In this document: piece after piece, positions 55,062 to 64,000 of the stretch | Layout: every line of letters begins with the position of its first letter | How positions within the stretch are numbered: position 1 is the first letter of the stretch | Source: Alphaproteobacteria bacterium | Lineage (GTDB): Bacteria; Pseudomonadota; Alphaproteobacteria; UBA9655 | Reading direction: 5' to 3' | DNA: 64,000 bases | NCBI GenBank assembly: GCA_017992885.1 | Contig: JAGONT010000007.1 | Location: 21,388 to 85,387 of the forward strand | The notes under the pieces: model-generated | Database searches by the model: none | Told to the model about the DNA's origin: nothing | The model's input: only the letters and a program-made list of their open reading frames with translations | Program-made: the position numbers and the translations under genes

Positions 55062-55410
55062 TTATACTTCCTATGTTTTCATCGTAAAGTGGAGAAGACT
55101 ATATTGCATTTTAATGAAATAATATCAAGATCTTTTTTATTAGTTGCAAATAACCTTTTATTTTATATATAAAATTTATTTTTATTATTCAATAGAGAAA
55201 AATTTAATTTAAAAAAATATTGTTTTTCAGTTTTTTAAGATAGTGATTTGTGTAATTTTCTCCCTATTGAACTAAAATTAGGTGGCTTTTGGTCTCTCCC
55301 TGGCAACTTATTATAAAGTTTAGGAAAAAATTGTATCATAAATTAGAATTGCGTTGGAGAGTAAGCTGTGAAATATAGAAGATAATGTTAATAGTAGAGG
55401 AACATCTCTT
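55062..55410. other. AT-rich divergent intergenic region mucR-recA
   Basis: This 349 bp region is extremely AT-rich (especially 55130-55240) and must contain both promoters; such tracts are typical targets of MucR-type silencers. I searched for the alphaproteobacterial LexA motifs (GTTC-N7-GTTC and GAAC-N7-GAAC) upstream of recA and found none. Confidence 0.45.
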
Positions 55411-56442
55411 ATGGATAAGCAAAAAGCTCTTGAAGCGGCCTTAGGTCAAATTGAAAAAGCGTTTGGAAAAGGTTCCGTTATGCGTCTTGGTCAGCGAGAG
55501 GCCATTTCAGATGTGTCCTCTATTTCTTCTGGGTCCTTAGGTCTGGATATTGCCTTGGGGATCGGAGGGCTGCCGAAAGGACGGATTATTGAAATCTATG
55601 GGCCGGAAAGCTCAGGAAAGACGACGCTTGCGCTTCATGTCATTGCTGAAGCACAAAAAGTGGGAGGGACGTGTGCATTTGTGGATGCTGAGCATGCGCT
55701 TGATCCTATTTATGCCCGCAAGCTTTTTGTGGATACGGATAATCTGATCATTTCTCAGCCAGATGCTGGAGAACAAGCGCTTGAGATTGCAGATACTCTT
55801 GTTCGGTCTGGTGCGATCGATGTTGTGGTGATTGACAGCGTTGCGGCTCTTGTGCCTCGCGCTGAGCTTGAAGGCGAAATGGGAGATTCACACATGGGTC
55901 TGCAAGCTCGCTTGATGAGCCAAGCCTTGCGTAAGCTGACAGGATCAGTCTCCAAAACAAATTGTATGGTCATCTTCATTAACCAAATTCGGCAGAAAAT
56001 TGGCATTATGTTTGGGAATCCTGAAACAACGACAGGGGGTCATGCCCTGAAATTTTATGCCTCTATTCGCTTGGATATTCGCCGGATTGGAGCTCTTAAA
56101 GACCGTGATGAAGTGGTTGGTAACCAAACCCGCGTAAAAGTTGTCAAAAATAAAATGGCGCCTCCTTTTAAAGTCGTTGAATTTGATATTATGTATGGAG
56201 AAGGAATTTCCAAAACGGGGGAACTAATCGATTTAGGGGTTAAAGCCAATCTTATTGACAAATCAGGGTCTTGGTATTCATATAAAAATCAACGGATTGG
56301 CCAGGGCCGAGAAAATACTCGTACCTTTTTAAAGGAAAATCCTGCCATTGCTGCTGAAATTGAAGCGACGATTCGTTCTAATATTGGTCTTGTGAGTCAA
56401 GCGCTTTCAGTGTCAGAAAGTGTGGAAGATACAGCAGCTTAA
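55411..56442 (+). CDS. recA: Recombinase RecA
   Basis: RecA polymerises on single-stranded DNA, drives homologous recombination and triggers LexA cleavage. Walker [10 protein letters not shown] is at residues 64-72, Walker B is [12 protein letters not shown], and the L2 loop region holds [25 protein letters not shown]. Length 343 is typical for alphaproteobacteria. It lies 24 bp before alaS on the same strand, so the two are probably cotranscribed. Confidence 0.98.
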   Translation: MDKQKALEAALGQIEKAFGKGSVMRLGQREAISDVSSISSGSLGLDIALGIGGLPKGRIIEIYGPESSGKTTLALHVIAEAQKVGGTCAFVDAEHALDPIYARKLFVDTDNLIISQPDAGEQALEIADTLVRSGAIDVVVIDSVAALVPRAELEGEMGDSHMGLQARLMSQALRKLTGSVSKTNCMVIFINQIRQKIGIMFGNPETTTGGHALKFYASIRLDIRRIGALKDRDEVVGNQTRVKVVKNKMAPPFKVVEFDIMYGEGISKTGELIDLGVKANLIDKSGSWYSYKNQRIGQGRENTRTFLKENPAIAAEIEATIRSNIGLVSQALSVSESVEDTAA

Positions 56443-56466
56443 GAGCGTTTAATAAGGTTAGGACTC

Positions 56467-59109
56467 ATGCAAACCACAGCGGATATTCGGTCGTTCTTTT
56501 TAGAATATTTCCAAAATCGGGGGCATTGTGTGGTGCCGTCAAGCTCGCTTATTCCTCATAATGATCCAACACTTTTATTTACTGCTGCAGGTATGGTGCA
56601 GTTTAAAAATGTCTTCACAGATCAAGAAACTCTGCCCTTTACCCGGGCAGCATCGGCGCAAAAATGCGTGCGGGCGGGGGGAAAGCACAACGACTTAGAG
56701 AACGTTGGTCATACGGCGCGACACCATACTTTTTTTGAAATGTTGGGGAATTTTTCCTTTGGCGATTATTTCAAAGAAGAAGCCATTGAACTTGCGTGGA
56801 CATTGCTGACGAAAGAATGGGGGATTTCTCCCGAAAAGCTTGTGATCACTGTGTATATTGAGGATGAGGAAGCGGCCACCTTATGGCGTAAAGTGGCGGG
56901 TCTTTCTGATGAAAAAATTATTCGTATTGCGAATAAAGCTGAAAATTTTTGGTCCATGGGAGATGTCGGTCCGTGTGGGCCCTGTACTGAAATTTTTTAT
57001 GATCATGGACCTCAAATTCCAGGAGGCCTTCCCGGCACGCCAGAGGCTGAGGGAGATCGGTTTGTGGAAATCTGGAATCTTGTTTTCATGCAATATGAGC
57101 AAGTGGGATTGGATGAGATTATTACGCTTCCCAAACCTTCGGTGGATACAGGGATGGGGCTTGAACGGATTGCCGCTGTTCTCCAAGGAGTTCATGACAA
57201 TTTTGATACGGACATTTTTAAAGCTCTGATTGAAGCTTCAGAAGAAATAACGAAGACGCGGGCTGTGGGGACTGAGCGTGATTCCCATCGCGTTATTGCG
57301 GATCATTTACGCTCGAGTTGTTTTTTAATGGCAGATGGTGTGTTGCCGAGCAATGAGGGCAGGGGGTATGTTTTACGCCGCATTATGCGCCGAGCGATGC
57401 GCCATGTTCAGCTTTTAGGGTATAAGGGGGCTCTCATGGCAAAGCTCGTCCCCACTCTTGTGGACAAGATGGGTCGTGCTTATCCTGAATTGGTTCGAGC
57501 AACCCCTTTGATGATGGAAACCTTAACTCTTGAAGAAAGCCGTTTTCGTCAAACCTTAGACAAAGGCCTTAGGCTTCTTTCTGAAGAATCTGAGAAAGTT
57601 AAGGAACAATTGCCAGGGGATGTGGCTTTCAAACTTTATGACACCTATGGTTTTCCTTTGGATTTAACCCAAGATGTGCTGCGGACTGAAGGAAAATCTG
57701 TTGAAATGGCCGGCTTTCATCAAGCGATGGAGCGGCAAAAGGCAGAGGCGAGAGCGGCGTGGGCAGGATCTGGGGATAGCAAAACAGATCGTATTTGGTT
57801 TGATCTTCGGGAGCAACTTCAGGCTACTGAGTTTTTAGGCTATAAAACGACGGTTGCAGAAGGGGTGATAGCCGGCCTTCTCATAGAAGGTCATTCTGTT
57901 TCTGAAGTAAGGATGGGTGAAAGAGTAGCTCTTTTGGTGAATCAAACGCCTTTTTATGGAGAATCAGGCGGCCAAGTGGGTGATACGGGGGTCATTTCCT
58001 CGCCAACAGGTAAGATGATTGTCGAAGATACGCAGCGAAAACTTGGGGATCTGATCGTTCATTTTGGTCGGGTAACGCAGGGAGAGTTTAAGGTTGGAGA
58101 AACCGTGCACTTAAGTGTTGATGGTGAAAGACGGACTCTTTTAAGGGCGAATCATTCGGCAACCCATCTGCTTCACAAAGCGCTACGAAAGTACTTAGGA
58201 GAGCAGGTGATTCAAAAAGGATCGTTAGTGGCGCCCGATCGGCTGCGCTTTGATTTTAGCTACCCGAAAGGGTTAACGACTGAAGAAATTGAGATCATCG
58301 CGCAGGAAGTGAATTATCAAATTCGCCACAATACACCTGTGAGTGTGCATCTTACGACGCCTGAAGAAGCGTCAAAAGGGGGGGCGCTTGCACTTTTTGG
58401 AGAAAAATATGGTGAAGAAGTTCGCGTTGTTTCCATGGGGGAAGAAACGCAAAAACCCTTTTCTGTTGAACTGTGTGGCGGAACCCATGTGGATTGTACG
58501 GGAGATATTGGTTACTTTAAAATTATTTCTGAATCAGGTATTGCAGCAGGCATTCGTCGTATTGAAGCTTTAACCGGGTGGAAAGCAGAAGAATTTGCGG
58601 CTTCTCAACAAAGACTTGTGACGAAAATAGCAGAACAGCTCAAAGTTTCACCCCTTACCGTTGTTGAGAAAATGGCTCAACTTTTAGAGGAGCGAAAATC
58701 CTTAGAACGCGATGTTCAGTCTTTGCGTCAGCAGCTTGCCACATCAGGGGGAAAAAGTGCTCAAAAGCCTGAAATGGTGAAGGGTATAGCGCTTTATAAG
58801 CGTCATTTGAAAGATATCCCACCCCAAGATCTGAAACCCATCGTGGATGAGCTTAAGGCTGAATATAAGTCAGGGATCTTTGCCGTTGTGAGTGAGGTTG
58901 AAGGGAAAGTTTCGCTCGTTATTGGAGTAAGCCCGGATTGGTTGTCTACTTTTAATGCGGTTGATTTGATTCGTGCTGTTGTTTCTTGCGTTGGCGGAAA
59001 AGGGGGCGGTGGCCGTCCGGATCTTGCTCAAGCGGGAGGAGCAAAACCTGAAGGAGTTGAAGACCTTTTTAAGGAACTGGCTCTTTATATTTCCCAAAAG
59101 AAAAAGTAG
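56467..59109 (+). CDS. alaS: Alanyl-tRNA synthetase
   Basis: This class II synthetase charges and proofreads tRNA-Ala. The N-terminal catalytic domain starts [21 protein letters not shown] and includes [24 protein letters not shown] [20 protein letters not shown]. The editing domain has the zinc-binding [11 protein letters not shown] and [15 protein letters not shown], and the C-Ala domain ends [17 protein letters not shown]. Length 880 is full. The stop lies 2 bp from the end of a Sel1-protein remnant on the other strand. Confidence 0.97.
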   Translation: MQTTADIRSFFLEYFQNRGHCVVPSSSLIPHNDPTLLFTAAGMVQFKNVFTDQETLPFTRAASAQKCVRAGGKHNDLENVGHTARHHTFFEMLGNFSFGDYFKEEAIELAWTLLTKEWGISPEKLVITVYIEDEEAATLWRKVAGLSDEKIIRIANKAENFWSMGDVGPCGPCTEIFYDHGPQIPGGLPGTPEAEGDRFVEIWNLVFMQYEQVGLDEIITLPKPSVDTGMGLERIAAVLQGVHDNFDTDIFKALIEASEEITKTRAVGTERDSHRVIADHLRSSCFLMADGVLPSNEGRGYVLRRIMRRAMRHVQLLGYKGALMAKLVPTLVDKMGRAYPELVRATPLMMETLTLEESRFRQTLDKGLRLLSEESEKVKEQLPGDVAFKLYDTYGFPLDLTQDVLRTEGKSVEMAGFHQAMERQKAEARAAWAGSGDSKTDRIWFDLREQLQATEFLGYKTTVAEGVIAGLLIEGHSVSEVRMGERVALLVNQTPFYGESGGQVGDTGVISSPTGKMIVEDTQRKLGDLIVHFGRVTQGEFKVGETVHLSVDGERRTLLRANHSATHLLHKALRKYLGEQVIQKGSLVAPDRLRFDFSYPKGLTTEEIEIIAQEVNYQIRHNTPVSVHLTTPEEASKGGALALFGEKYGEEVRVVSMGEETQKPFSVELCGGTHVDCTGDIGYFKIISESGIAAGIRRIEALTGWKAEEFAASQQRLVTKIAEQLKVSPLTVVEKMAQLLEERKSLERDVQSLRQQLATSGGKSAQKPEMVKGIALYKRHLKDIPPQDLKPIVDELKAEYKSGIFAVVSEVEGKVSLVIGVSPDWLSTFNAVDLIRAVVSCVGGKGGGGRPDLAQAGGAKPEGVEDLFKELALYISQKKK

Positions 59110-59111
59110 AT

Positions 59112-59236
59112 TTAATTTCGATGTTTAGAGTGAAAAGCTCTAATGATGTCTAAGTGGGGGCTTTTAGGTTTGAGGCGCCTAATATTTTCTTTCGCCGCTT
59201 TATGATCTTGAGCAGCGGCCCTTTGAAACCATTTTT
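59112..59236 (-). pseudogene. C-terminal remnant of a Sel1-repeat protein
   Basis: The minus strand reads YEKWFQRAAAQDHKAAKENI then RRLKPKSPHLDIIRAFHSKH and stops at TAA (59112-59114). WFxxAAxQxHxxAxxNL is the Sel1-like repeat consensus. The frame loses all sense at about 59237, exactly where the IS5-family relic begins on the other strand, so an insertion probably removed the rest. Intact Sel1 proteins are common in host-associated bacteria, mediating protein contacts. The fragment cannot be functional. Confidence 0.65.
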
Positions 59237-59609
59237 CATATGGTTGTTGATGCCTTAGACCAAGCTCTTAGATTCTCCCTAACAGCAGGGCGACGGCATG
59301 GATACCACCCAAGCTTCAACTCTTCTACAGGGATTTGAAAAAGCTAATGTGATTGCAGATAAAGCTTATGATTCAAATGCTTTGATTGATCAAATCCAGC
59401 AACAAAAGTGTATTCCTGTTATTCCTCCGCGCTACAATAGGAAAATACTACGATCCTATGATGAGTATCTTTATAAAGAGCGTCATCTTATAGAGTGTTT
59501 CTTTAATAAAATTAAGCACTTTAGGAGGATCTTTTCTCGTTTTGATAAAAAGGCTTCCTCTTTTTTTGGGTTCTTAGCTTATGCTTCTATTATATTATGG
59601 CTAAGATAA
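59237..59609 (+). mobile_element. IS5-family (IS427-like) transposase 3' fragment, frameshifted
   Basis: The plus strand reads HMVVDALDQALRFSLTAGRR from about 59237 and, after an extra base in CATGGAT near 59296, continues from 59298 as DTTQASTLLQGFEKANVIAD, then KAYDSNALIDQ, PVIPPRYNRKI, YDEYLYKERHLIECFFNKIK and HFRRIFSRFDKKASSFFGFL, ending at 59609. These are the DDE-domain second half of IS5/IS427 transposases (IADKGYDS, KERHLVE-x-F-x-x-x-KxxRR). The N-terminal third is missing, and a frameshift is present, so the element is inactive. It separates the Sel1 remnant from the YoeB-fusion gene. Confidence 0.85.
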
Positions 59610-59712
59610 GTGTAGATATATATTTTTTAATATGAATTGAGAACTTAAGCTTCTTGACTTGACAAAATAATTTTTAATGTTATTTATATTGTGTTTTTAA
59701 GGATTTTACGAA

Positions 59713-62235
59713 ATGAAAAAAACATTATTATTTTCTTATTCTTTTTTATCTAGCATAAGTTTCTCTCTCTCACCTGCAGCTGCTATGATGGAAAATTTCC
59801 AAGAACAACCACAGTCAAGAAATCAGCATCAAAGGCTAACATCTATTGAATTATATGAGGCAGAAATCCAGAATCCCTGGCCAGCACAAGCTCAACAGGA
59901 AAAGCTGCGACAGGTTATAACTTTCTTTACAAGCTATAAAGAGGAAGATGCGCTTAAACTCTTAGAAGAGGGAGCACAACGACGGCATCCTGAGTTTATG
60001 AGGCAGCTGGGGCAATATTATGTGAGAAAAAAACAGAATATTGAGGCTTTAAAATGGTTAGTTTTAGGACATCAAACAGAGTTTTTTACCACATTTAACA
60101 ATAATTCTTTTTATTTTACGTCTTTAAAAAACACAAATATTGAAGAAGAAGGTAGAGTCTACCAGGAAAAATTTAAGAAATCGTCAATTGTAAATGCATT
60201 TCTATTATTACGTTCTATGCAAGCCCACCGCACTCTCATTATGGAAATGCCACAAAAACAAGCGGAAATGAGAAATCAAGCACTTAGAATGCTTAGTGTA
60301 GCACTCACCACTGATGAACAGGCAAATACTCCTATGGAGACCTTTCCTACTGAATCATGGTTAAGTCAAACTGAACGGGCTGCTAAAGCCTATTGGATAA
60401 TGAGGTTGATTCCAAAGAAAGACATGAACGCAGAGAGCATATCGGAAAGTTACCGTATTTTATCTTCAGAACACTTTGGTACAACACTCTCACAAGAACA
60501 ATTAGAGAAGCTGAAGTGGGGCCATTTTAGAGACTTTTGCACGCGCTTTCTTCCGAAGTTACCTGTTCAAAAAGAATTTAAGGGTGAAACAAGCCGCCCC
60601 CTTTCACTTCTTTTGAGTAGTTCTCCATTAACAACAATCAATCTTACAGAGTACCTGATAGGAATTGGGGAATGTGCTAAAGAAATATCAAAATTAAGAC
60701 CAAGTAATCAGGACGTATATGAAATTGCCTGCCTTCAGAGTCTTGAAAGTCATATAAAAGAATCTGCTCTTGAAGAATCTAATTATGATTCAGCTCTTCA
60801 ATCTGCTAAGGAAAAGGGATGTCCTGAAAATCTTCAAAGCTACATAGAGGGGCTCTTTTATAAATATAATAAAATTGGGCGCTCTTTATCTTCTTATAAG
60901 AGACATAAAAATGCCTGCGATCTTTTCAAAAAGTCAAATTTTACAACATCACTGGCAGAGTGGATGCTCGAATTGAGGAATTCGCCACATCTTTCTGAAT
61001 ATGCTATGATTTTGAAAGCTCTAGTTCAATTAGATCCTTCATTTGCAGCTTCTAATCCTGTGCAAGCTGTTGTTGGGTGTTATGGAACGGAAGTCGGTAA
61101 TCTTCTAAGGCAAGTGAGTTTTCCAGAGTCCCTTCTTTTAGAACGAGAAGTTTTAGAACAAACAAAGAAAGAGCTTTTAATTCTACTCTCAGAATCTACC
61201 GATTACATACAAGAAAATTGGCAAAGCGCTATGGGGAAGGAAGCATTTTATCTGGGAGCTTACTCACTCTTATCAGAGTTTGAATTGGAGCTAACTCAAC
61301 AAGAGAGAATTAAGCTTTTAAAGGAATCAAGAGAAATCTTGGAAGTAGCAAGAGCCCATGGGGATCGTATAGCTCGAGGTATGTTGGTCTATAATTATCT
61401 TATGCTTGAACTTTTGGATAAGGATGGAAATGAATATTATAAGCATGCTGCTGCTCTTTTAGAGGAATTAGGAATTAAGTTTGTTCCTGTGAATTTTCAG
61501 CATTTATTAACAAACATCAAAGAATATTTCCAAAATGAAGCAAGTGATGATGCTCATCTTAAGGATTTCTTTGATTTAGTTTGTAATGACATTGCTCAAA
61601 ATACTGATAGCTATGAATGTTTTTCAGAAGAGCTTAAAGAAATTATCGAAGGAGAAAGAACGATCATACCTCTCCCAATAAGCGTTGAACTAAGCGAAAA
61701 ACTCGAGCAGGAAAATAAAATTCCTGCAATCACAGAAGAAGCAGAGGCCTTAGAAGCTCACTCTGAAACTCTTCCGCCTTCGTTAGACACCTCTCAGGCA
61801 GATAACTCAGTATCTAATTTATTATATAGGGCTGCAAAATTGAATAGTCGTCCCACCCGTAAACTTCAAAAGGCAAAAGAACCTAATAGTCGGCAAAAAT
61901 TGCTAGAAAAAATACTTTCATTAAAACAAAAAGATTCCCCACGAATGTTGTCAAGATACGATATTTCTTTCAGTAATGAGAGAGTAAAGAGTGATTTTAA
62001 AAGGTATAATACGGATCCAAATTTTCAACGTGTTTTTAAAGAAGTAATTGAAAGCATAAAATATGATCCTTTTGGACAGAAAGATATCAAAGGTAAGCCT
62101 GAGCTGTTACGAGGTAATTATTCTGGCCATTGGTCACGTCGCTTGAATAAAGAGCACCGCGTAGTTTACACCGTTCTACCTAATGGCATCGTAAAAATAG
62201 TTGAAGTCGGAGAGCATTATCAAAGAAGTAAGTAA
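59713..62235 (+). CDS. Secreted helical-repeat protein with C-terminal YoeB/Txe toxin domain
   Basis: The protein of 840 residues starts with a Sec signal peptide (MKKTLLFSYSFLSSISFSLS, cleavage near AAA-MMENF). The body (about 40-640) is all-helical and repeat-like, with Sel1/TPR-style segments such as EEDALKLLEEGAQRRHPEFM and RESREILEVARAHGDRIARG-like helices. An acidic then Lys/Arg-rich linker follows (about 650-745). The last ~86 residues are a YoeB-type endoribonuclease: KGKPELLRGNYSG, HWSRRLNKEHRVVYTV and VGEHY, with Glu797, Arg816, His835 and Tyr836 matching the E. coli YoeB residues Glu46, Arg65, His83 and Tyr84. No YefM-like antitoxin gene is adjacent. Whether it is exported and used as a toxin is inference. 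Confidence 0.8.
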   Translation: MKKTLLFSYSFLSSISFSLSPAAAMMENFQEQPQSRNQHQRLTSIELYEAEIQNPWPAQAQQEKLRQVITFFTSYKEEDALKLLEEGAQRRHPEFMRQLGQYYVRKKQNIEALKWLVLGHQTEFFTTFNNNSFYFTSLKNTNIEEEGRVYQEKFKKSSIVNAFLLLRSMQAHRTLIMEMPQKQAEMRNQALRMLSVALTTDEQANTPMETFPTESWLSQTERAAKAYWIMRLIPKKDMNAESISESYRILSSEHFGTTLSQEQLEKLKWGHFRDFCTRFLPKLPVQKEFKGETSRPLSLLLSSSPLTTINLTEYLIGIGECAKEISKLRPSNQDVYEIACLQSLESHIKESALEESNYDSALQSAKEKGCPENLQSYIEGLFYKYNKIGRSLSSYKRHKNACDLFKKSNFTTSLAEWMLELRNSPHLSEYAMILKALVQLDPSFAASNPVQAVVGCYGTEVGNLLRQVSFPESLLLEREVLEQTKKELLILLSESTDYIQENWQSAMGKEAFYLGAYSLLSEFELELTQQERIKLLKESREILEVARAHGDRIARGMLVYNYLMLELLDKDGNEYYKHAAALLEELGIKFVPVNFQHLLTNIKEYFQNEASDDAHLKDFFDLVCNDIAQNTDSYECFSEELKEIIEGERTIIPLPISVELSEKLEQENKIPAITEEAEALEAHSETLPPSLDTSQADNSVSNLLYRAAKLNSRPTRKLQKAKEPNSRQKLLEKILSLKQKDSPRMLSRYDISFSNERVKSDFKRYNTDPNFQRVFKEVIESIKYDPFGQKDIKGKPELLRGNYSGHWSRRLNKEHRVVYTVLPNGIVKIVEVGEHYQRSK

Positions 62236-62273
62236 ATTTTTACAAAGGTATTTATATAAAAAATCATCCTTTG

Positions 62274-62459
62274 TTATATTAATATTGGCAATTTCAAAAT
62301 CCTGAAGATGTGGTGATGCTTGAAATATAAGGTGGCGCTAATGTCTGCATAGGGAGAGGGTTGAGAAGGGCTTTTAAATTCTTGCTCATCATCGGTGAGA
62401 AGAGCCAAGGTAGAGGAAGAAAATAAAAGAGAAACTATCAATAAAAGATGCTTATGCAT
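62274..62459 (-). CDS. Possible small secreted peptide
   Basis: This is a 61-codon frame with a plausible signal peptide (MHKHLLLIVSLLFSSSTLAL) followed by LTDDEQEF and a short tail rich in Pro, His and hydrophobics. A weak AGGA lies before the ATG. The tail after residue ~40 might be out of frame, since the neighbouring frame reads PLPMQTLAPPYISSITTS. It is convergent with the YoeB-fusion gene. It could be a decayed gene; I see nothing that identifies it as an antitoxin or immunity protein. Confidence 0.35.
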   Translation of the reverse strand: MHKHLLLIVSLLFSSSTLALLTDDEQEFKSPSQPSPYADISATLYFKHHHIFRILKLPILI

Positions 62460-62799
62460 GCAAAATCCTATTTAAGTAAGTGCTGATAAATAAAACAAAA
62501 AATACAGTTTAATTAAATGCTTTCTTGCTGAACTTTCAACTTGATAAGCATTCTTCCCTTTTTCCAAATTAATTGAACTGGAGCTCCCTCACAATTTACC
62601 ACATCATTTGAATAAATTATAAAAATTGTGAAGGGCGGGATTCAATTTCATTATGGGTTATGCACGACTTATGTTATGTTTCAATAGGTTGTTCTTTGCG
62701 TTGACACTTAGATGCCTGCGTAAAAACATACATGTTGATCGGATATAAGCCATTAAAATAAAAAGACAGGTTTCATTTTTAACGGAGTAGGAGCAGACT
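62460..62799. other. Intergenic region before the flavoprotein gene
   Basis: This 340 bp stretch holds a TTGACA at 62701-62706 that could be a -35 box, but the matching -10 (AAACAT, 17 bp on) is poor. GGAGTAGGAG lies before the flavoprotein ATG. I recognise no other feature. Confidence 0.3.
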
Positions 62800-63963
62800 A
62801 TGCATAGGGTTTTGATTGCCGTTATCTTTGTTTTCTCAATTCTGACTCAAAATTATGGATGGGCTCAGGCCCCAGGTCCTGATGTGCGTCACATTACACC
62901 GCCCAAATTAGACTCTTCTCATCTAGGAACGAAAATTTTGTGTCACCGGCCTTTGCGCGAAGGAGCTCCGCGGATGGGGCTTGAACATCAAGGCGATAAG
63001 CTAATTGCCCATAATTATGGGTTTGGAGGGAGTGGATGGACCTTAGGGCCAGGAGCGGCCCAGTATGTTGTCAATTTTTTGTCAGCAGAGATGAAAAAAT
63101 TGCACCTTCCACAGTCTGAACCTATTGCCGTTGTGGGGGGAGGCGTTTTAGGTCTTTTTAGTGCCCTTGATCTCGTCAACAAAGGGTTTACGAACATCAC
63201 CATTTACGCTGAAGCCTTTGACAACTTGACATCTCATAATGCAGGAGGATTACTGGCGCCCGTTTCAATGAGTAATGCCCCTGATATTCAACACCTCATT
63301 GATCACATTGGGGTCGAAGCCTATAGGTTCTATAAGGCCATTGGTGAGGGTAAACATAAATTTTTGCAAAACGGAGTCCGTATCGTTCCCACCTATTTTA
63401 CCAATCGCCAGGAGTCAGGTCTCGAGCCTTATGTAACAGCCGGTGTGATGCAGCCGGCAAAAGATGTCATTCTCGATTTTGGCAATGGCACAAAGCGCCC
63501 TATGGTGGCCTATGATGATGGTATTTTTATGGATACGGCCAAGCTTATGCAAGATTTGCACCAGGTTTTACAAGGTAAAGTTAAATTTGTTAAACGTAAA
63601 ATTGCCCGCCTTGATGAGCTTTCCCAAAAGATTATCGTCAACTGTACTGGGAAAGGGGCACGTCAACTCGTGGGGGACTCTAAGATGGTTTCCGTGCAAG
63701 GGCATTTGATTATGCTAAAGGATCAAAATCCTCAAGACGTTAATTACATGATTTTGATCTATCTAGATAAAACGAAAACCAAAAGTGGATTTAAGATAGA
63801 ACGGTCATTCTATATATTTCCTAAGCAACTTCTTGGAGCCAAATCCGATGATATTGGTGTTATCGGGGGTACCTTTGTTGAAGGGGCTGATGCGTCTACC
63901 CCCAACGAAGAAGAATTTGGCATTATGTTGCAAGGGGCCAAAGATTTCTATGGGATCAAATAA
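62800..63963 (+). CDS. Secreted D-amino-acid-oxidase-like flavoprotein, apparently circularly permuted
   Basis: This is a FAD-dependent oxidoreductase of the DAAO/D-aspartate oxidase family with a signal peptide (residues 1-23, ending GWA). Rossmann motif IAVVGGGVLGLFSALDL is at residues ~109-125, then AGGLLAPVSMS, NCTGKGARQLV and GVIGGTFVEGAD near the C-terminus. The block that normally ends DAAO, HRPLREGAPR then AHNYGFGGSGWTLGPGAAQY (residues ~49-89), stands before the Rossmann motif, and the protein stops just where that block would be expected. Likely reaction: oxidation of an amino or N-methyl compound to an imine or keto acid with H2O2. The substrate is unknown. It has a good GGAG ribosome-binding site. 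Confidence 0.75.
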   Translation: MHRVLIAVIFVFSILTQNYGWAQAPGPDVRHITPPKLDSSHLGTKILCHRPLREGAPRMGLEHQGDKLIAHNYGFGGSGWTLGPGAAQYVVNFLSAEMKKLHLPQSEPIAVVGGGVLGLFSALDLVNKGFTNITIYAEAFDNLTSHNAGGLLAPVSMSNAPDIQHLIDHIGVEAYRFYKAIGEGKHKFLQNGVRIVPTYFTNRQESGLEPYVTAGVMQPAKDVILDFGNGTKRPMVAYDDGIFMDTAKLMQDLHQVLQGKVKFVKRKIARLDELSQKIIVNCTGKGARQLVGDSKMVSVQGHLIMLKDQNPQDVNYMILIYLDKTKTKSGFKIERSFYIFPKQLLGAKSDDIGVIGGTFVEGADASTPNEEEFGIMLQGAKDFYGIK

Positions 63964-64000
63964 ATTTGTAACAAAGTTTTTTAAGGTCCAAAGAATTTTT

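Noticed and set aside
55062..55410. LexA box for recA
   Set aside because: A single GAAC is visible but no second half-site at the required distance.
1..64000. tRNA, rRNA, riboswitch or CRISPR features
   Set aside because: No cloverleaf with a GTTCRA arm, no rRNA segment, no cobalamin riboswitch core and no regularly spaced direct repeats were seen in the intergenic regions.

Overview
The window reads as chromosome from an AT-rich alphaproteobacterium, most likely a host-associated member of the Holosporales (Paracaedibacter/Odyssella-like). The evidence is a set of alphaproteobacterial markers (ChpT phosphotransferase, MucR regulator, NDUFA12, DUF2155, DUF2125 and DUF4167 proteins, class I lysyl-tRNA synthetase, PstA with a long N-terminal insert), together with decayed insertion sequences and many small secreted proteins of unknown function. 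The lineage is inferred from gene content only. I saw no rRNA, tRNA or CRISPR array.

Layout. 1-9 kb: the end of acetyl-CoA synthetase, an Nfu Fe-S scaffold, a Bax-like glucosaminidase, a RutE-like nitroreductase, a QmcA/NfeD membrane pair, a SulP transporter, a PagL-like outer-membrane barrel and a DsbD-type reductase. 9-19 kb: yqgE, the def-fmt-truA cluster, hldE and gmhA facing away from ftsE-ftsX-gmhB-DUF218-plsC-DUF2125. GmhA, HldE and GmhB together cover ADP-heptose synthesis up to the last epimerase step. 19-29 kb: two small secreted proteins, then a tight operon pstS-pstC-(small membrane protein)-pstA-pstB-phoU-tyrS, then a patch of IS982 debris around a secreted 2H-phosphoesterase-like gene, then NDUFA12-mlaD-DUF2155. 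30-45 kb: B12-dependent ribonucleotide reductase, an ABC exporter, chpT, an RND efflux pair, IS5 debris, DUF4167, DUF983, lysS, puuD and rluB. 45-54 kb: a secreted protein with a CaaX-like tail, clpB, a VOC protein, a sodium:solute symporter, a methyltransferase, a large secreted protein broken by two frameshifts, and a redoxin. 54-64 kb: mucR, recA, alaS, then an accessory island.

The island after alaS is the most unusual part. It holds a Sel1-repeat gene tail cut by an IS5-family relic, then an 840-residue protein with a signal peptide and a C-terminal YoeB/Txe RNase toxin domain that keeps the known active-site residues and has no recognisable antitoxin beside it, and then a secreted D-amino-acid-oxidase-like flavoprotein whose conserved C-terminal segment sits in front of its Rossmann motif (apparent circular permutation).

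A second pattern runs through the window. Core genes are intact, but three secreted accessory loci (about 19.9 kb, 27.6 kb and 52.1-53.6 kb) look frameshifted, two of the apparent sites lying in short T runs. This suggests decay, or on/off variation, of a symbiont secretome, unless it reflects assembly error.
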